Part shown: positions 52,910 to 63,669 of the stretch, piece after piece
How positions within the stretch are numbered: position 1 is the first letter of the stretch
How the letters are laid out: every line of letters begins with the position of its first letter
Source: Gammaproteobacteria bacterium
Lineage (GTDB): Bacteria > Pseudomonadota > Gammaproteobacteria > Steroidobacterales > Woeseiaceae
Reading direction: 5' to 3'
Length of the DNA stretch: 64,000 nucleotides
NCBI GenBank assembly: GCA_029863125.1
Contig: JAOTWB010000007.1
Coordinates: 1-64,000, forward strand
Made by a program: the position numbers and the translations under genes
Notes under the pieces: model-generated
The model's input: the letters and a program-made list of their open reading frames with translations, nothing else
Told to the model about the DNA's origin: nothing
Database searches by the model: none

Positions 52910-53302
52910 ATGAGCTATCTGATCATCAAGCATATCCACACTCTGCTGGCGCTGCTGACCATCAGCGGTTTCGTCGTTCGAGGCTATTGGATGATGACGA
53001 ACTCTGGCAACTTGCAGCACCGCGTAACTCGCATCGCGCCACACATCCTGGACACGGTGTTCCTGGCATCCGGAATAGCCATGCTGATGCTGCTGTCGCT
53101 GAATCCGTTGTCCCAGAGCTGGCTGCTTGCCAAATTCGCCGGTTTGATCGCTTACATCGTGCTCGGAACGGTGGCCATTCGTCGTGGATCGACACGGCAA
53201 GTCAGGATCCTTGCATTTGTAGGCGCGCTTGCCGCGTTTGCCTACGTCGTGGGCGTCGCTTTGTCGAAATCACCGGCCGGTTGGCTGGCCTACCTTGCCT
53301 AG
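52910..53302 (+). CDS. SirB2-like integral membrane protein
   Basis: 130 aa; LIIKHIHTLLALLTISGFVVRGYWMM ... PHILDTVFLASGIAMLM. Confidence 0.8.
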   Translation: MSYLIIKHIHTLLALLTISGFVVRGYWMMTNSGNLQHRVTRIAPHILDTVFLASGIAMLMLLSLNPLSQSWLLAKFAGLIAYIVLGTVAIRRGSTRQVRILAFVGALAAFAYVVGVALSKSPAGWLAYLA

Positions 53303-55215
53303 TCCTGCGGGACCCGGCCCGTGCGTATCGCGTGCCGCGCCGCGGCGAGCAGCCTTTTGGTATCGATCGGCTTGCTCATGAGCGTGCAGTTGTCGAGCAG
53401 CCGCGCGTCCTTGACGACCTTGGACGTGTCGCCGCTGACGATGAACGCCGGTATCCCGGCCTCATAGAAATCGCGAATGGCGCTAACGGCCTCGGCGCCG
53501 GTCGATCCATCAAGCAGGTGAAAGTCCGAGATCAACAGCTGCGGGATGTCGGCAAGGTGCCGCATCAACGCGCTCGCCTCGGTCGCAGAGGCCGCCGTGG
53601 CAACCCGGAAGCCTTCCCCTTCCAGCAGCAGTCCCCACGCATTCGCGACGTTTACGTCATCCTCGATCAGAATAACCAGGCCACTCGGCGCCGGTTCACC
53701 GCTGGCCGTGACGGCAACTTCCTCATCGCCCGCCGTGAATTCGCCGTCGACGGTGGGAATCGTCACACTGAAACACGATCCCTTGCCGAGCACCGACGCG
53801 ACACCGATCTCCACGCCGAGCAGGTCCGCCAGGCGCTTGACGATTGCCAGCCCCAGGCCAAACCCTTCCTTGCTCGCGCCAGGCGCTTTGCATTGGTGGA
53901 ACTCCCTGAAAATCTCGTCCAGCTGATTTGTATCGATACCGATGCCCGTATCGGCGATTTCGATGCGACAAAAAGCGTCGGCGTCAACGCATCTGAGGGT
54001 CACGCTGCCCTTGTTGGTGTAGCGGATCGCGTTCGACATGAAGTTCTGAATGATTTCAGCGAGCAGGTTAGGGTCGCTAACGACGAGTCGATCGCTTGCT
54101 GACGAAGAAAACTCCAGTCCCTGGTGCTGCGCCTGCCGCGCGAATTCGTCTGACAGTCGATCGATAAGACGGCGTATCGGGAACTCCTCGAGCTCCGGAG
54201 AAACGGCCCCCGCGTCCAGGCGGCTGATATCTAGCAGGGAGTTGAGCAGATTCGTCATTGCGGTCAACGAGTGCTGCTGATAGTCGATCATTTCGAGCGC
54301 TCGCTCGTCCGTGACGGTGCGCCGGAGAGCGCCGTTCAAGAGGCTCAGGGCCTGCACTGGCTGGCGAAGATCATGACTGGCCGCCGCGAGAAACGCGCTG
54401 TTGGCTTTGTTTGCGCGCTCGGCTTCCTGGCGGGCCGCAATGATATCGTCCTCCATGCGTTTCCGTTCGGTGACGTCGCGGATAACGCTCGACACAAAGC
54501 GCCCGCCCGACGCCTGAACCGGGCTGAGGCTGATCTCAACCGGAAACTCGCTGCCGTCCTTGCGCGTCGCGACGAGGTCCATACCCTCCCCCATGGGCCG
54601 CAGTTTCGGGTCGGCCATGAACCTGTCTCGATGTGCAACGTGCCGTTTACGCGCGCGCTCGGGCAACAGGGTCTCTACCGAGCGCCCCAGTATCTCCTGT
54701 CGCTCATAGCCGAACATGTTTTCTGCCTGCGCATTCACGATCGCTATCTTGCCCTGCTCATCGATGATCACCATCGCATCAGGGGCCGACTCGAGCAGGT
54801 TTCGGAAGTAAGCTTCGGAATCATCGATGCTGTTTACGGGGCGAATCGTACTCGTAACGACCAGGCCATCGTCCGTTTCGATCGGGTTGAGGCCAATTTC
54901 GGCACGAAACGTGCTGCCATCCTTGCGGCGGCCGAAGATTTCCAGGCCCGATACCATCGGTCGGGCCCTGGGCGCCTTGTGATAAGAGTCGCGCAGGTGA
55001 TGATGTTTGCCGCGCTGCTCCTGCGGTATCAGTACCTCGATCGGCTCGCCGATGAGTTCATCGGAACCATATCCGAACAGTTCTTCGGCGCTTTTGTTGG
55101 CGACCCGGATTTTGCCGTCCTCGTCCGAGACAATCGTTGCATCCGCGGATGCATTCAGTATTTCGCTGACAATATCGGCCGGCAGCGGGATTTTCTTCAT
55201 GGTTTTCTTCGGCAA
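53299..55215 (-). CDS. PAS-PAS hybrid sensor histidine kinase with C-terminal receiver
   Basis: Two PAS domains; [24 protein letters not shown]-box; [53 protein letters not shown]...[14 protein letters not shown]. Confidence 0.93.
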   Translation of the reverse strand: MPKKTMKKIPLPADIVSEILNASADATIVSDEDGKIRVANKSAEELFGYGSDELIGEPIEVLIPQEQRGKHHHLRDSYHKAPRARPMVSGLEIFGRRKDGSTFRAEIGLNPIETDDGLVVTSTIRPVNSIDDSEAYFRNLLESAPDAMVIIDEQGKIAIVNAQAENMFGYERQEILGRSVETLLPERARKRHVAHRDRFMADPKLRPMGEGMDLVATRKDGSEFPVEISLSPVQASGGRFVSSVIRDVTERKRMEDDIIAARQEAERANKANSAFLAAASHDLRQPVQALSLLNGALRRTVTDERALEMIDYQQHSLTAMTNLLNSLLDISRLDAGAVSPELEEFPIRRLIDRLSDEFARQAQHQGLEFSSSASDRLVVSDPNLLAEIIQNFMSNAIRYTNKGSVTLRCVDADAFCRIEIADTGIGIDTNQLDEIFREFHQCKAPGASKEGFGLGLAIVKRLADLLGVEIGVASVLGKGSCFSVTIPTVDGEFTAGDEEVAVTASGEPAPSGLVILIEDDVNVANAWGLLLEGEGFRVATAASATEASALMRHLADIPQLLISDFHLLDGSTGAEAVSAIRDFYEAGIPAFIVSGDTSKVVKDARLLDNCTLMSKPIDTKRLLAAARHAIRTGRVPQD

Positions 55216-55451
55216 GGTGTCTGGACCCGATTATAGGCCCTAAGGGCGGTCAATCCGGGCATTTGTCGGGCTCCGCGCGCCATACGTATCGTCCCCTATA
55301 CGAAGGATTCGGATGTGTTGATAGCCTGCGGCACGCGTACACGGCTATACTGGCGCATTCAATAAGCAAGAGCCGCGCCTGCCAACGGCCAAATTCGCCG
55401 CTTCGGTATCTCGCAGCCACACAAATCCAACAGCACACAGGGGTCCTTCCA

Positions 55452-56867
55452 TTGGACACAGCAGCTTCTTATAACGACAAAGTCGTGCGTCAATTTTCGA
55501 TCATGGTCGTCGTCTGGGGCATCGTCGGTATGCTGGTCGGCGTAATTATCGCCGCGCAGTTGATCTGGCCGCAGCTCAATTTCGATCTGCCGTTACTGAC
55601 CTACGGTCGTCTTCGACCACTGCATACCAATGCCGTCATATTCGCGTTCGGCGGTTCCGCCTTGTTTGCAACGGCGTACTACGTCGTGCAACGCACCTGC
55701 CACGTGCGGCTTGCGTTCGGCAAGCTTGCGGCATTTACGTTTTGGGGCTGGCAGCTGGTGATCGTGCTGGCGGCAATCACGCTGCCGCTCGGCATCACCC
55801 AGTCGAAGGAGTATGCCGAGCTCGAATGGCCGATCGACCTGCTGATCACCGTCGTCTGGGTCGCGTACGCGATCGTTTTCTTCGGCACGATAGCGAAGCG
55901 ACGGGTTAAACACATCTACGTCGCCAACTGGTTCTACGGCGCATTCATCATCACGGTCGCCGTGCTGCATATTTTCAACAACCTCGCCGTGCCGGTGTCC
56001 CTGCTCAAGTCCTACAGCATATACACAGGAATCGTGGATGGCATGATGCAATGGTGGTACGGCCATAACGCCGTGGGCTTCTTCCTGACGGCCGGCTTCC
56101 TCGGCATGATGTACTACTTCGTGCCGAAACAGGCGGGTCGCCCCATCTACTCCTACCGCTTATCGGTGGTTCACTTCTGGTCGCTCATTGCTATTTACAT
56201 GTGGGCGGGCCCGCATCACCTGCACTACACGTCGCTGCCGGACTGGGCGCAAACTCTGGGCATGGTTTTCTCGATCGTGCTCCTGGCGCCATCCTGGGGT
56301 GGCATGATCAACGGCATCATGACCTTGTCGGGCGCGTGGCATAAGCTGCGGTCCGACCCGATTCTGAAGTTCATGATCGTGGCGCTGTCTTTCTACGGCA
56401 TGTCGACATTCGAAGGACCGATGATGTCGATCAAGACGGTGAACGCGCTGTCGCACTACACGAACTGGACGATCGGCCACGTGCACTCGGGTGCGTTGGG
56501 CTGGGTCGCGATGATGACGGTCGGCTCGATCTACTCGCTGCTGCCTCGCCTCTACAACCGCGAGGCCATGTACAGCACGCGGCTGATCGACGTGCATTTC
56601 TGGACCTCGACCATCGGTGTCGTGCTGTATGCCGTGTCAATGTGGATTGCCGGCATCACTGAAGGCCTGATGTGGCGCGCCGTGAATGATGACGGCACGC
56701 TGACCTATTCGTTTGTCGAGTCGCTCAAAGCTGTCGAGCCGTATCACTACATGCGGCTGCTCGGCGGCCTGGTGTTCTTCTCCGGAATGATCATCATGGC
56801 TTACAACGTCTGGAAAACCGTGAGCGACAAGAAACCGGTGCCCGTCGCGGTACTGGAACCGGCGTAA
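55452..56867 (+). CDS. ccoN: Cytochrome cbb3 oxidase subunit I
   Basis: [31 protein letters not shown]...[14 protein letters not shown]...[29 protein letters not shown] start 55452. Confidence 0.95.
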   Translation: MDTAASYNDKVVRQFSIMVVVWGIVGMLVGVIIAAQLIWPQLNFDLPLLTYGRLRPLHTNAVIFAFGGSALFATAYYVVQRTCHVRLAFGKLAAFTFWGWQLVIVLAAITLPLGITQSKEYAELEWPIDLLITVVWVAYAIVFFGTIAKRRVKHIYVANWFYGAFIITVAVLHIFNNLAVPVSLLKSYSIYTGIVDGMMQWWYGHNAVGFFLTAGFLGMMYYFVPKQAGRPIYSYRLSVVHFWSLIAIYMWAGPHHLHYTSLPDWAQTLGMVFSIVLLAPSWGGMINGIMTLSGAWHKLRSDPILKFMIVALSFYGMSTFEGPMMSIKTVNALSHYTNWTIGHVHSGALGWVAMMTVGSIYSLLPRLYNREAMYSTRLIDVHFWTSTIGVVLYAVSMWIAGITEGLMWRAVNDDGTLTYSFVESLKAVEPYHYMRLLGGLVFFSGMIIMAYNVWKTVSDKKPVPVAVLEPA

Positions 56868-56881
56868 CAGGAGAGCCAGCG

Positions 56882-57490
56882 ATGCGCCACGAGCAAATTG
56901 AAAAAAGTCTGAACCTGATGATCGTGCTTATCATCGTTGCGATCAGTATAGGCGGTTTGGTCGAAATCATTCCGCTGATGTTCAGCTCCGACGCGACCGA
57001 ACCTGCCGAGAACATCGAGCCTTACAGCCCGCTGCGTCTCGCCGGCCGCGACGTATACGTCCGCGAAGGCTGCTACAACTGCCACTCACAGATGATCCGG
57101 CCGTTTCGCAGTGAGACGGAGCGCTACGGTCCGTTTACGACAGCCGGTGAAACTGTCTATGACCGACCGTTCCAGTTCGGCTCCAAGCGGACCGGTCCCG
57201 ATCTTGCCCGCGTAGGCGGCCGCTACAGCGATGAATGGCAGCGACTGCACCTGACCGACCCCCGCGCGCTGGTTCCGGAGTCCAACATGCCGGGTTACCC
57301 GTGGCTCCTCGAGAATACGGTCGACCCCGAGCTGGTCACGGCGAAACTGAAGGCGCTCCAGTGGCTCGGAGACCCGTATACCGACGATCAGATTGCCGGT
57401 GCTGCAGCGGCCGTCGAGGGACGCACCGAAATGGATGCGCTCGTCGCGTATTTGCAGGGGCTCGGCACCAACCGCCGGGACCGCCGGTAA
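56882..57490 (+). CDS. ccoO: Cytochrome cbb3 oxidase subunit II
   Basis: [29 protein letters not shown]. Confidence 0.95.
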   Translation: MRHEQIEKSLNLMIVLIIVAISIGGLVEIIPLMFSSDATEPAENIEPYSPLRLAGRDVYVREGCYNCHSQMIRPFRSETERYGPFTTAGETVYDRPFQFGSKRTGPDLARVGGRYSDEWQRLHLTDPRALVPESNMPGYPWLLENTVDPELVTAKLKALQWLGDPYTDDQIAGAAAAVEGRTEMDALVAYLQGLGTNRRDRR

Positions 57491-57496
57491 GCGCCG

Positions 57497-57667
57497 ATGG
57501 ATATCAACGACCTGCGCGGATTTCTCACGGCCGTCATATTCTTTGCCTTTATTGGCATCTGGATATGGGCCTGGAGCAGCCGGCGCAAGAAAGACTTCGA
57601 GGCTTCCGCGGCGCTGCCGCTGGAAGAGGACAAAGCATCAACACACTATGAGCGGGAGAACATCTGA
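57497..57667 (+). CDS. ccoQ: Cytochrome cbb3 oxidase small subunit CcoQ (56 aa, not in ORF track)
   Basis: MDINDLRGFLTAVIFFAFIGIWIWAWSSRRKKDFEASAALPLEEDKASTHYERENI; between ccoO and ccoP. Confidence 0.88.
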   Translation: MDINDLRGFLTAVIFFAFIGIWIWAWSSRRKKDFEASAALPLEEDKASTHYERENI

Positions 57668-58557
57668 TGCCTGCATTCTGGCACTGGTTCGTTGCTGCTG
57701 GCACGATACTTTTCGTCATCTGGTGCGTCTGGCTGGTCAGCTGGTCTGCAAAACAGGGTCCGCAAAACGTCGCCGACGATGACGTCGTCGGCCACAAGTG
57801 GGACGGTGACCTCGAGGAGTGGAACAACCCGGCTCCAAAGTGGTGGTTATACCTGTACATCATCACCATCGCGTGGGCCGTTGCGTACATGATTGCCTAC
57901 CCGGGCCTCGGCAGCTGGGATGGCGCCCTGGGCTGGTCACAGCAGGGCCAGTACGAGGCGGAAATGCAGGCCGCGGCAAGCCGCTACGAACCCATCTACG
58001 CGAAATTCGCTGCCATGGACTTCGAGGAGCTGTCGCAGAATCCGGATGCAAATCAGCTCGGCAAGAGCCTGTATGCGAGTTACTGCACGACCTGCCATGG
58101 CTCGGATGCCCGTGGCGCGCCTGGGTTCCCGAATCTGACCGACGATGACTGGCTGTGGGGTAACAGCGAAGAGGCGCTGACCACGACGCTCAAGAACGGC
58201 CGCAGCGGTGTGATGCCGGTGCTTGCGCCCGCATTGGGTGGCGACAAAGGTATCGATAACATGGTCAGCTACGTGCAGAGCCTGAGCGGAATTGCAGAAA
58301 CGGACGCGGACGCCATGAGCGCGCAGCCGACGTTCCTCGCGCTTTGCAGCGCCTGTCACAATGCCGACGGCACGGGAAATCCGATTTTCGGCGCGCCGAA
58401 TCTGACGGACGACATCTGGCTGTACGGTTCGTCGGACGAGGCAATCCGGACGACCCTTGTCCAGGGGCGTAACGGCATCATGCCGGCTCACGGGCAACTG
58501 CTTGGAGACCACCGCACCAAGATTCTGGCGGCGTATGTCTACAGCCTGGCCAACTAG
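57667..58557 (+). CDS. ccoP: Cytochrome cbb3 oxidase di-heme subunit III
   Basis: VVGHKWDGDLEEWNNPAPKWW; CTTCH and CSACH heme motifs. Confidence 0.94.
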   Translation: MPAFWHWFVAAGTILFVIWCVWLVSWSAKQGPQNVADDDVVGHKWDGDLEEWNNPAPKWWLYLYIITIAWAVAYMIAYPGLGSWDGALGWSQQGQYEAEMQAAASRYEPIYAKFAAMDFEELSQNPDANQLGKSLYASYCTTCHGSDARGAPGFPNLTDDDWLWGNSEEALTTTLKNGRSGVMPVLAPALGGDKGIDNMVSYVQSLSGIAETDADAMSAQPTFLALCSACHNADGTGNPIFGAPNLTDDIWLYGSSDEAIRTTLVQGRNGIMPAHGQLLGDHRTKILAAYVYSLAN

Positions 58558-58570
58558 AGCACGGCCTGGG

Positions 58571-58867
58571 ATGATCAGCGAAGAGTACCGCGGCGCGAAG
58601 CAGTGGGGCCGTGACAAGCAGGCGGTCTTTACGGTCGTCTGGATCTCATTTCTAAGTGCCGCTATCGCCACGATGGTGTTCTTCGCTTTTTTCGATCCTG
58701 TCGAACTCGGCGGAATCCTTGATGAAGACTTCGACATCAGTCGTGACGCGGGCTACGCGATCGGCTTTTTCTTTTTCTGGGTGCTGTGCGCATTTTGCTC
58801 CGGCGTCACCGCGTACCTCGTGCGCACTGCTCCCAGGAAGCGTGACGGCAAACACCGACGGAAATGA
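58571..58867 (+). CDS. Hypothetical membrane protein between ccoP and ccoG
   Basis: MISEEYRGAKQWGRDKQAVFTVVWISFLSAAIATMVFFAFF...; two TM segments; ATG 58571. Confidence 0.65.
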   Translation: MISEEYRGAKQWGRDKQAVFTVVWISFLSAAIATMVFFAFFDPVELGGILDEDFDISRDAGYAIGFFFFWVLCAFCSGVTAYLVRTAPRKRDGKHRRK

Positions 58868-60237
58868 GCAATACAGAAAGTGCCTCGATGTACGAGAGCG
58901 CGAAAAAGATCTATCCGCGTGAAATCGGTGGACGCTTCGACAAGCTCAGTAAGCTCGCGACCGTTACCTTGCTCGGCCTGTATTACGCCGTGCCCTGGTT
59001 ACTGTGGGACGGGCGCCAGGCAGTGCTGTTCGATCTGCCGGAGCGCAAGTTTTACCTGCTCGGACTGACGCTCTGGCCACAGGATTTCCCGTACCTTGCG
59101 TTGCTTCTGATCATCGCGGCTTTGTCGCTGTTTTTTTTCACGGCGCTGGCCGGCCGCCTCTGGTGCGGTTTTGCCTGTCCCCAGACCGTCTGGACAGAAG
59201 CATTCATCTGGATGGAACAATTTACCGAGGGCACGCGCTCACAGCGCATGAAGCTCGACAAAGCTCCGTGGTCATTGACCAAGTTCCGCAAGAAAGCATC
59301 AAAGCAGTTTCTCTGGATCACGTTCTCAATGTGGACCGGCTTTACGTTCGTCGGCTATTTCACGCCAATCCGGGAGCTCGGCCTCGATATCCCCAACCTG
59401 AGCGTTGGCGGCTGGACGTTGTTCTGGGGCCTCTTCTACGGCTTCGCCACGTACGGCAATGCCGGCTACATGCGCGAACAGGTTTGCAAATACATGTGTC
59501 CCTATGCGCGTTTCCAGAGCGCGATGTTCGACAAGGACACGTTGATTATTTCCTACGACGAGAAACGCGGCGAGCCGCGCGGTAGCCGCGGCCGTTCCGT
59601 CGATCGCAAGGAAGCCGGGCTGGGCGACTGCATAGACTGCCAGCTCTGCGTACAGGTGTGCCCGACCGGCATCGATATCCGCGAAGGACTGCAGTACGAA
59701 TGCATTGCCTGCGCCGCATGCATCGACGCCTGCGATTCCATCATGGACAAGATGGATTATCCGCGTGGCCTCGTGCGCTACACGACGGAACACAACCTGC
59801 ACAGTGAAAAGACCCGCGTGCTGCGGCCAAGAATGTTTGTTTACGGGACCTTGCTCGTGATCCTCTGCGCCGCACTGGTGACCTCGATGTCGATGCGCAA
59901 GCCGGTCATACTCGACGTCATCAGGGACAGAAACACGCTGTACCGCGAATTGCGGAACGACCTGATCGAGAACATCTACACGATCAAGATCATCAACCAA
60001 AGCGACGACGCCCGCGGCTTCGCGCTCAGCGTCAGCGGCGTACAGGGTATTACGCTCGACGGCGTGGAAGACGAACTGCTGGTCGATGGCGGCGGCGTAC
60101 TGTCACTGCCGGTTCGAGTCAGGGCGCATCGCGAAAACGCCTACGGCGTCAACGAAATCGAGTTTACGGTCGAGGCCACTGATGACGCGTCGCTCGTAAT
60201 AGGCGAAGATAGCCGCTTTCTCGGCCCCAGCCCCTGA
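58864..60237 (+). CDS. ccoG: Cytochrome c oxidase accessory protein CcoG (RdxA/FixG)
   Basis: CGFACPQTVWTEAFIWME; CIDCQLCVQVCPTGIDIREGLQYECIACAACIDACD. Confidence 0.94.
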   Translation: MSNTESASMYESAKKIYPREIGGRFDKLSKLATVTLLGLYYAVPWLLWDGRQAVLFDLPERKFYLLGLTLWPQDFPYLALLLIIAALSLFFFTALAGRLWCGFACPQTVWTEAFIWMEQFTEGTRSQRMKLDKAPWSLTKFRKKASKQFLWITFSMWTGFTFVGYFTPIRELGLDIPNLSVGGWTLFWGLFYGFATYGNAGYMREQVCKYMCPYARFQSAMFDKDTLIISYDEKRGEPRGSRGRSVDRKEAGLGDCIDCQLCVQVCPTGIDIREGLQYECIACAACIDACDSIMDKMDYPRGLVRYTTEHNLHSEKTRVLRPRMFVYGTLLVILCAALVTSMSMRKPVILDVIRDRNTLYRELRNDLIENIYTIKIINQSDDARGFALSVSGVQGITLDGVEDELLVDGGGVLSLPVRVRAHRENAYGVNEIEFTVEATDDASLVIGEDSRFLGPSP

Positions 60238-60245
60238 TTGCGACG

Positions 60246-60779
60246 ATGATTCGTGAAGATACGCAACCCTGGTACAGGCAGTTCTGGCCCTGGTTCATTA
60301 TCGCGCTGCCGGCGGCGTCGGTCATTGCCGGCCTGACGACCGTCTGGATATCCATGCAGACGACCGACTCGCTTGTCATTGCCTCCGATGACGGCATACA
60401 GGTCGTTGCGGAACGCCGCGTCAGCGCCGAGCAGCTCGCCCAGGAACTCAATCTCGCGGCACTGCTGGAAGTGAATCTTGACAGCGGCGCGGTACAGGTG
60501 GCAATGCGTTCCGGCGATTTCGGCACCGCGCCCGCAGCCCTCGAACTCGAGTTTTCGCACCCGGCGTTCGCCGACCGCGATCACCTCGTTACGCTGCACC
60601 GCGCGCTGCCCGATGCGGTCGGCAACCCGGTCTGGTCCGGTCACTTTGTCGACGTCCCCGACGGACGATGGTACGTAACGCTGAAATCGGGCGACGAATG
60701 GCGTCTCTCCGGTGAATGGCGGGGCGAACCCCGCATGACGCTGCGCCCAGCCGAAACGCGCCATGACGACGGTCGCTAG
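60246..60779 (+). CDS. ccoH: FixH/CcoH family protein
   Basis: PWYRQFWPWFIIALPAASVIAGLTTVWI; between ccoG and ccoI. Confidence 0.88.
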   Translation: MIREDTQPWYRQFWPWFIIALPAASVIAGLTTVWISMQTTDSLVIASDDGIQVVAERRVSAEQLAQELNLAALLEVNLDSGAVQVAMRSGDFGTAPAALELEFSHPAFADRDHLVTLHRALPDAVGNPVWSGHFVDVPDGRWYVTLKSGDEWRLSGEWRGEPRMTLRPAETRHDDGR

Positions 60780-63183
60780 CGGACAGGATACCGGCACCTG
60801 TTTTCACTGTGCGCTGCCCGTTCCCCCTGACTGCAGTCTCGTAGTCGATATCGAGGGCCGGCAACAGCCGGTCTGTTGCCCTGGATGCAAAGCGGTCGCG
60901 GAACTCATTCGCGACTCAGGCATGAGCCGCTACTACAGCCTGCGCGACGCGCCGCAGCCGGGCGTCGGTCGCCCACCTGAGGAGACCACCGAGTGGCAGG
61001 TCTTCGACAGCGAAGACATGCTAGTCGCGTTTGCCGATCGCGGCGACGGCTATGCCGAGAGCACGATTTACGTCGGCGGCATGTACTGTGCGGCCTGCAG
61101 CTGGCTGATCGAGACGACGCTCAAGAAACTGCCGGGCGTTGAATCGGCCGAGGTCAGCCCGGTTACGCACCGCCTGCGTGTGCGCTGGCGCCTGGCTGAC
61201 GCGCGTTACTCGGATCTGCTGGCAACTCTTGCCCGGCTCGGGTACCAACCGCAGCCGCTGGCACCCGAAAACGCCACCCGCCCCGAGCTCGTCGAACAAC
61301 GGATGGCACTCAAGCGCCTGCTGGTCGCGTCACTCGGCATGATGCAGGTCATGATGTTCGCCGTCGGTCTGTATGCCGGCGAATTCCAGGGCATCGACCG
61401 CGAGATGCAGCACTTCCTGCGCCTGGTCAGTTTCGTCGTCACGACACCGGTCGTCTTCTACTCCGCTCGCCCCTTTTTCACCGCTGCGTGGCGCGGGGTA
61501 GCAGCGAGAAAGCCTGGCATGGACCTGCCCGTTTCGATCGCGGTCGGCAGTGCGTATGCGGCATCGGTTTATGCCACGTTTAGCAACGGCGATGCCGTCT
61601 GGTTCGATTCGGTAACGATGTTTGTTTTCTTCCTGACGCTCGGTCGCTTTCTCGAAATGCGGGCCCGTCACCGTTCCATCGACCGCAGCACGGCACTCTC
61701 CGCAAGACTTCCAAATACCGCCACGCGAATCGATGGTGACGATAGGTCCGTTGTGCCCGTAAGCCGCCTGGCCGCCGGTGACCGGGTGCTGATACGCGCC
61801 GGTGACGCCATACCCGCGGACGGCATTATCGAGAGCGGAAGCACGAGTGTCGACGAGGCGCTGCTGACAGGCGAAGCCAGGCCGCAGCTCAAATCCCCGG
61901 GCGACCTGATCGCCGCCGGCAGCGTCAATCTCGACGGACTGATCGAGATGCGCGTGTCGCGAACCGGGGGCGACACCACGCTCGGAACAATCAGCCGACT
62001 CAGCGAACGCGCGCGCTACGCGCGACCCGGTTTCGTCACCATCGCGGACCGCATCGCGAGCTATGTCGTCGTCGCGCTGCTCGGCGTCGCCAGCATCGTT
62101 GCCGCGTACTGGTATTTCGTTGCGCCGGACCGCGCTTTCGTCATCACGCTGTCGGTCCTCGTCGTCACCTGTCCCTGCGCCCTGGCGCTGGCAACGCCGG
62201 CGGCTTTTGCCGCGGCGGGCAGCCGCCTGTCGCAGCTGCGGCTGCTCGTGACCAACGGCAACGCCATAGAATCGCTGTCGCGTGCCACGGCTGTAATGTT
62301 CGACAAGACAGGGACGCTGACGCGCGGCACGCCGGAGATCAGGTCGGTAATGGTGCTCGACCCGTCCATGAGCGAGTACGACTGCCGGCTTGTCGCCGCG
62401 GCGCTCGAAACGGCGTCGGCACACCCGCTCGCAAGGGCTTTTTCCGTGAACGCTTCGCTGCCAAAAGTATCGCGGCAACACGTGGAGGTCGGCCAGGGCG
62501 TCAGCGGCACCATCGAAGGCCGCCACTGGCGTATCGGAAGCGCACGATTCGTCGGCGGCGGCGCCGCAGGTGATCGCGATTCGGCAAGCGCTGCAGGCAC
62601 CGACGTATTCCTCGCTGTCGACGGCAATCTCGTTGCCTGGTTCGACGTCGCGGACGAGCTCAGGCCGGAAGTTGCCGAAACACTCGCAGCGCTCGATCGC
62701 CTCGGGCTCAAAACGGCGCTCCTGAGCGGCGACAACGAGAATGCGGTTGCGGATCTGGCGAAGCGACTCGGCATCACGGACTTTTGCTTCGAGTGCACGC
62801 CGCAGCAGAAGCTCAAGATTATCGAAGCGGCGCAACAGAACGGCGAGCGTGTCGTGATGGTGGGCGACGGCATCAATGATGCGCCCGTACTCGCGGGCGC
62901 CGACACCTCCATCGCACCGGCGCACGGCGCGCTGCTTGCGCAGACCAGTGCCGATGTCATCATGCTGGGTCATTCTCTGCTCCCCGTGACGACCGCCATA
63001 CGCATGTCGGGCAAGACCATGCGTATCGTGCGCCAGAACCTTGCGTGGGCAATCGTTTACAATGCGCTTGCGCTGCCGCTCGCCGCGGCTGGACTCGTGC
63101 CGCCCTGGCTTGCCGCGATCGGCATGAGCGCGAGCTCGCTGATCGTCGTGCTCAACGCCCTGCGTCTCAGTCGATTCAAATAG
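60763..63183 (+). CDS. ccoI: Copper-translocating P-type ATPase CcoI/FixI
   Basis: GGMYCAACSWLIE MBD; VVTCPCALALATPAAF; MFDKTGTLTRG; MVGDGINDAPVLAGAD. Confidence 0.94.
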   Translation: MTTVASGQDTGTCFHCALPVPPDCSLVVDIEGRQQPVCCPGCKAVAELIRDSGMSRYYSLRDAPQPGVGRPPEETTEWQVFDSEDMLVAFADRGDGYAESTIYVGGMYCAACSWLIETTLKKLPGVESAEVSPVTHRLRVRWRLADARYSDLLATLARLGYQPQPLAPENATRPELVEQRMALKRLLVASLGMMQVMMFAVGLYAGEFQGIDREMQHFLRLVSFVVTTPVVFYSARPFFTAAWRGVAARKPGMDLPVSIAVGSAYAASVYATFSNGDAVWFDSVTMFVFFLTLGRFLEMRARHRSIDRSTALSARLPNTATRIDGDDRSVVPVSRLAAGDRVLIRAGDAIPADGIIESGSTSVDEALLTGEARPQLKSPGDLIAAGSVNLDGLIEMRVSRTGGDTTLGTISRLSERARYARPGFVTIADRIASYVVVALLGVASIVAAYWYFVAPDRAFVITLSVLVVTCPCALALATPAAFAAAGSRLSQLRLLVTNGNAIESLSRATAVMFDKTGTLTRGTPEIRSVMVLDPSMSEYDCRLVAAALETASAHPLARAFSVNASLPKVSRQHVEVGQGVSGTIEGRHWRIGSARFVGGGAAGDRDSASAAGTDVFLAVDGNLVAWFDVADELRPEVAETLAALDRLGLKTALLSGDNENAVADLAKRLGITDFCFECTPQQKLKIIEAAQQNGERVVMVGDGINDAPVLAGADTSIAPAHGALLAQTSADVIMLGHSLLPVTTAIRMSGKTMRIVRQNLAWAIVYNALALPLAAAGLVPPWLAAIGMSASSLIVVLNALRLSRFK

Positions 63184-63191
63184 AGAGTCTC

Positions 63192-63482
63192 GGACCCTCT
63201 GATCGATCATTTCGTGACTGCGTTGCGTGCCTTGTTTCGCCGAAACAAGGCGCGGCTTGAAGGGAATGGCCTTAGTCCTTGCCAAATGCCGCAACACCGT
63301 ATCGGCGAAACTGGTGCGCAACCCATTGCCCACTATACTGTCGTTGACAGGGCCGGTGCGGATAGGTCGAATAACATTGTTACGATAGCTCGACAGACCT
63401 ATGGGTATGTTTTCGCCATCGTGCCTCGTTCTGCGACCTATCCGCCTCCGGCGCAGCCACGAAATGATTGATCAGAGGGTCC
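63192..63482. mobile_element. MITE-like or structured element with 31-bp terminal inverted repeats
   Basis: Left GGACCCTCTGATCGATCATTTCGTGACTGCG (63192-63222) vs right CGCAGCCACGAAATGATTGATCAGAGGGTCC (63452-63482), 29/31 complementary; internal 12-bp inverted repeat GCGGATAGGTCG/CGACCTATCCGC. Confidence 0.75.
63229..63251. repeat. Hairpin GCCTTGTTTCG-c-CGAAACAAGGC inside the TIR element
   Basis: 11-bp perfect inverted repeat with 1-nt centre. Confidence 0.85.
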
Positions 63483-63483
63483 A

Positions 63484-63669
63484 ATGTCCATCCTCTACGT
63501 CCTGATCCCGCTTGCGCTGCTGCTGCTCGGCGCCGCTGTATGGGCGTTCTTCTGGGCGGTCGGCAGCGGCCAGTTTGACGATCTGGATACACCGGCCGTA
63601 CGCATCGTCATGGACGACGACAAGAAACCGGACAGCGACGAAAAACCGGACGACGGCGGATCACCATGA
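63484..63669 (+). CDS. ccoS: cbb3-type oxidase assembly protein CcoS
   Basis: MSILYVLIPLALLLLGAAVWAFFWAVGSGQFDDLDTPAVRIVMDDD. Confidence 0.93.
   Translation: MSILYVLIPLALLLLGAAVWAFFWAVGSGQFDDLDTPAVRIVMDDDKKPDSDEKPDDGGSP

Noticed and set aside
61330-63333. 667-aa ORF antisense to ccoI
   Set aside because: Shadow ORF: high GC reduces stops on the opposite strand; Arg/His-rich composition without family motifs; sense strand is a clear P-type ATPase.
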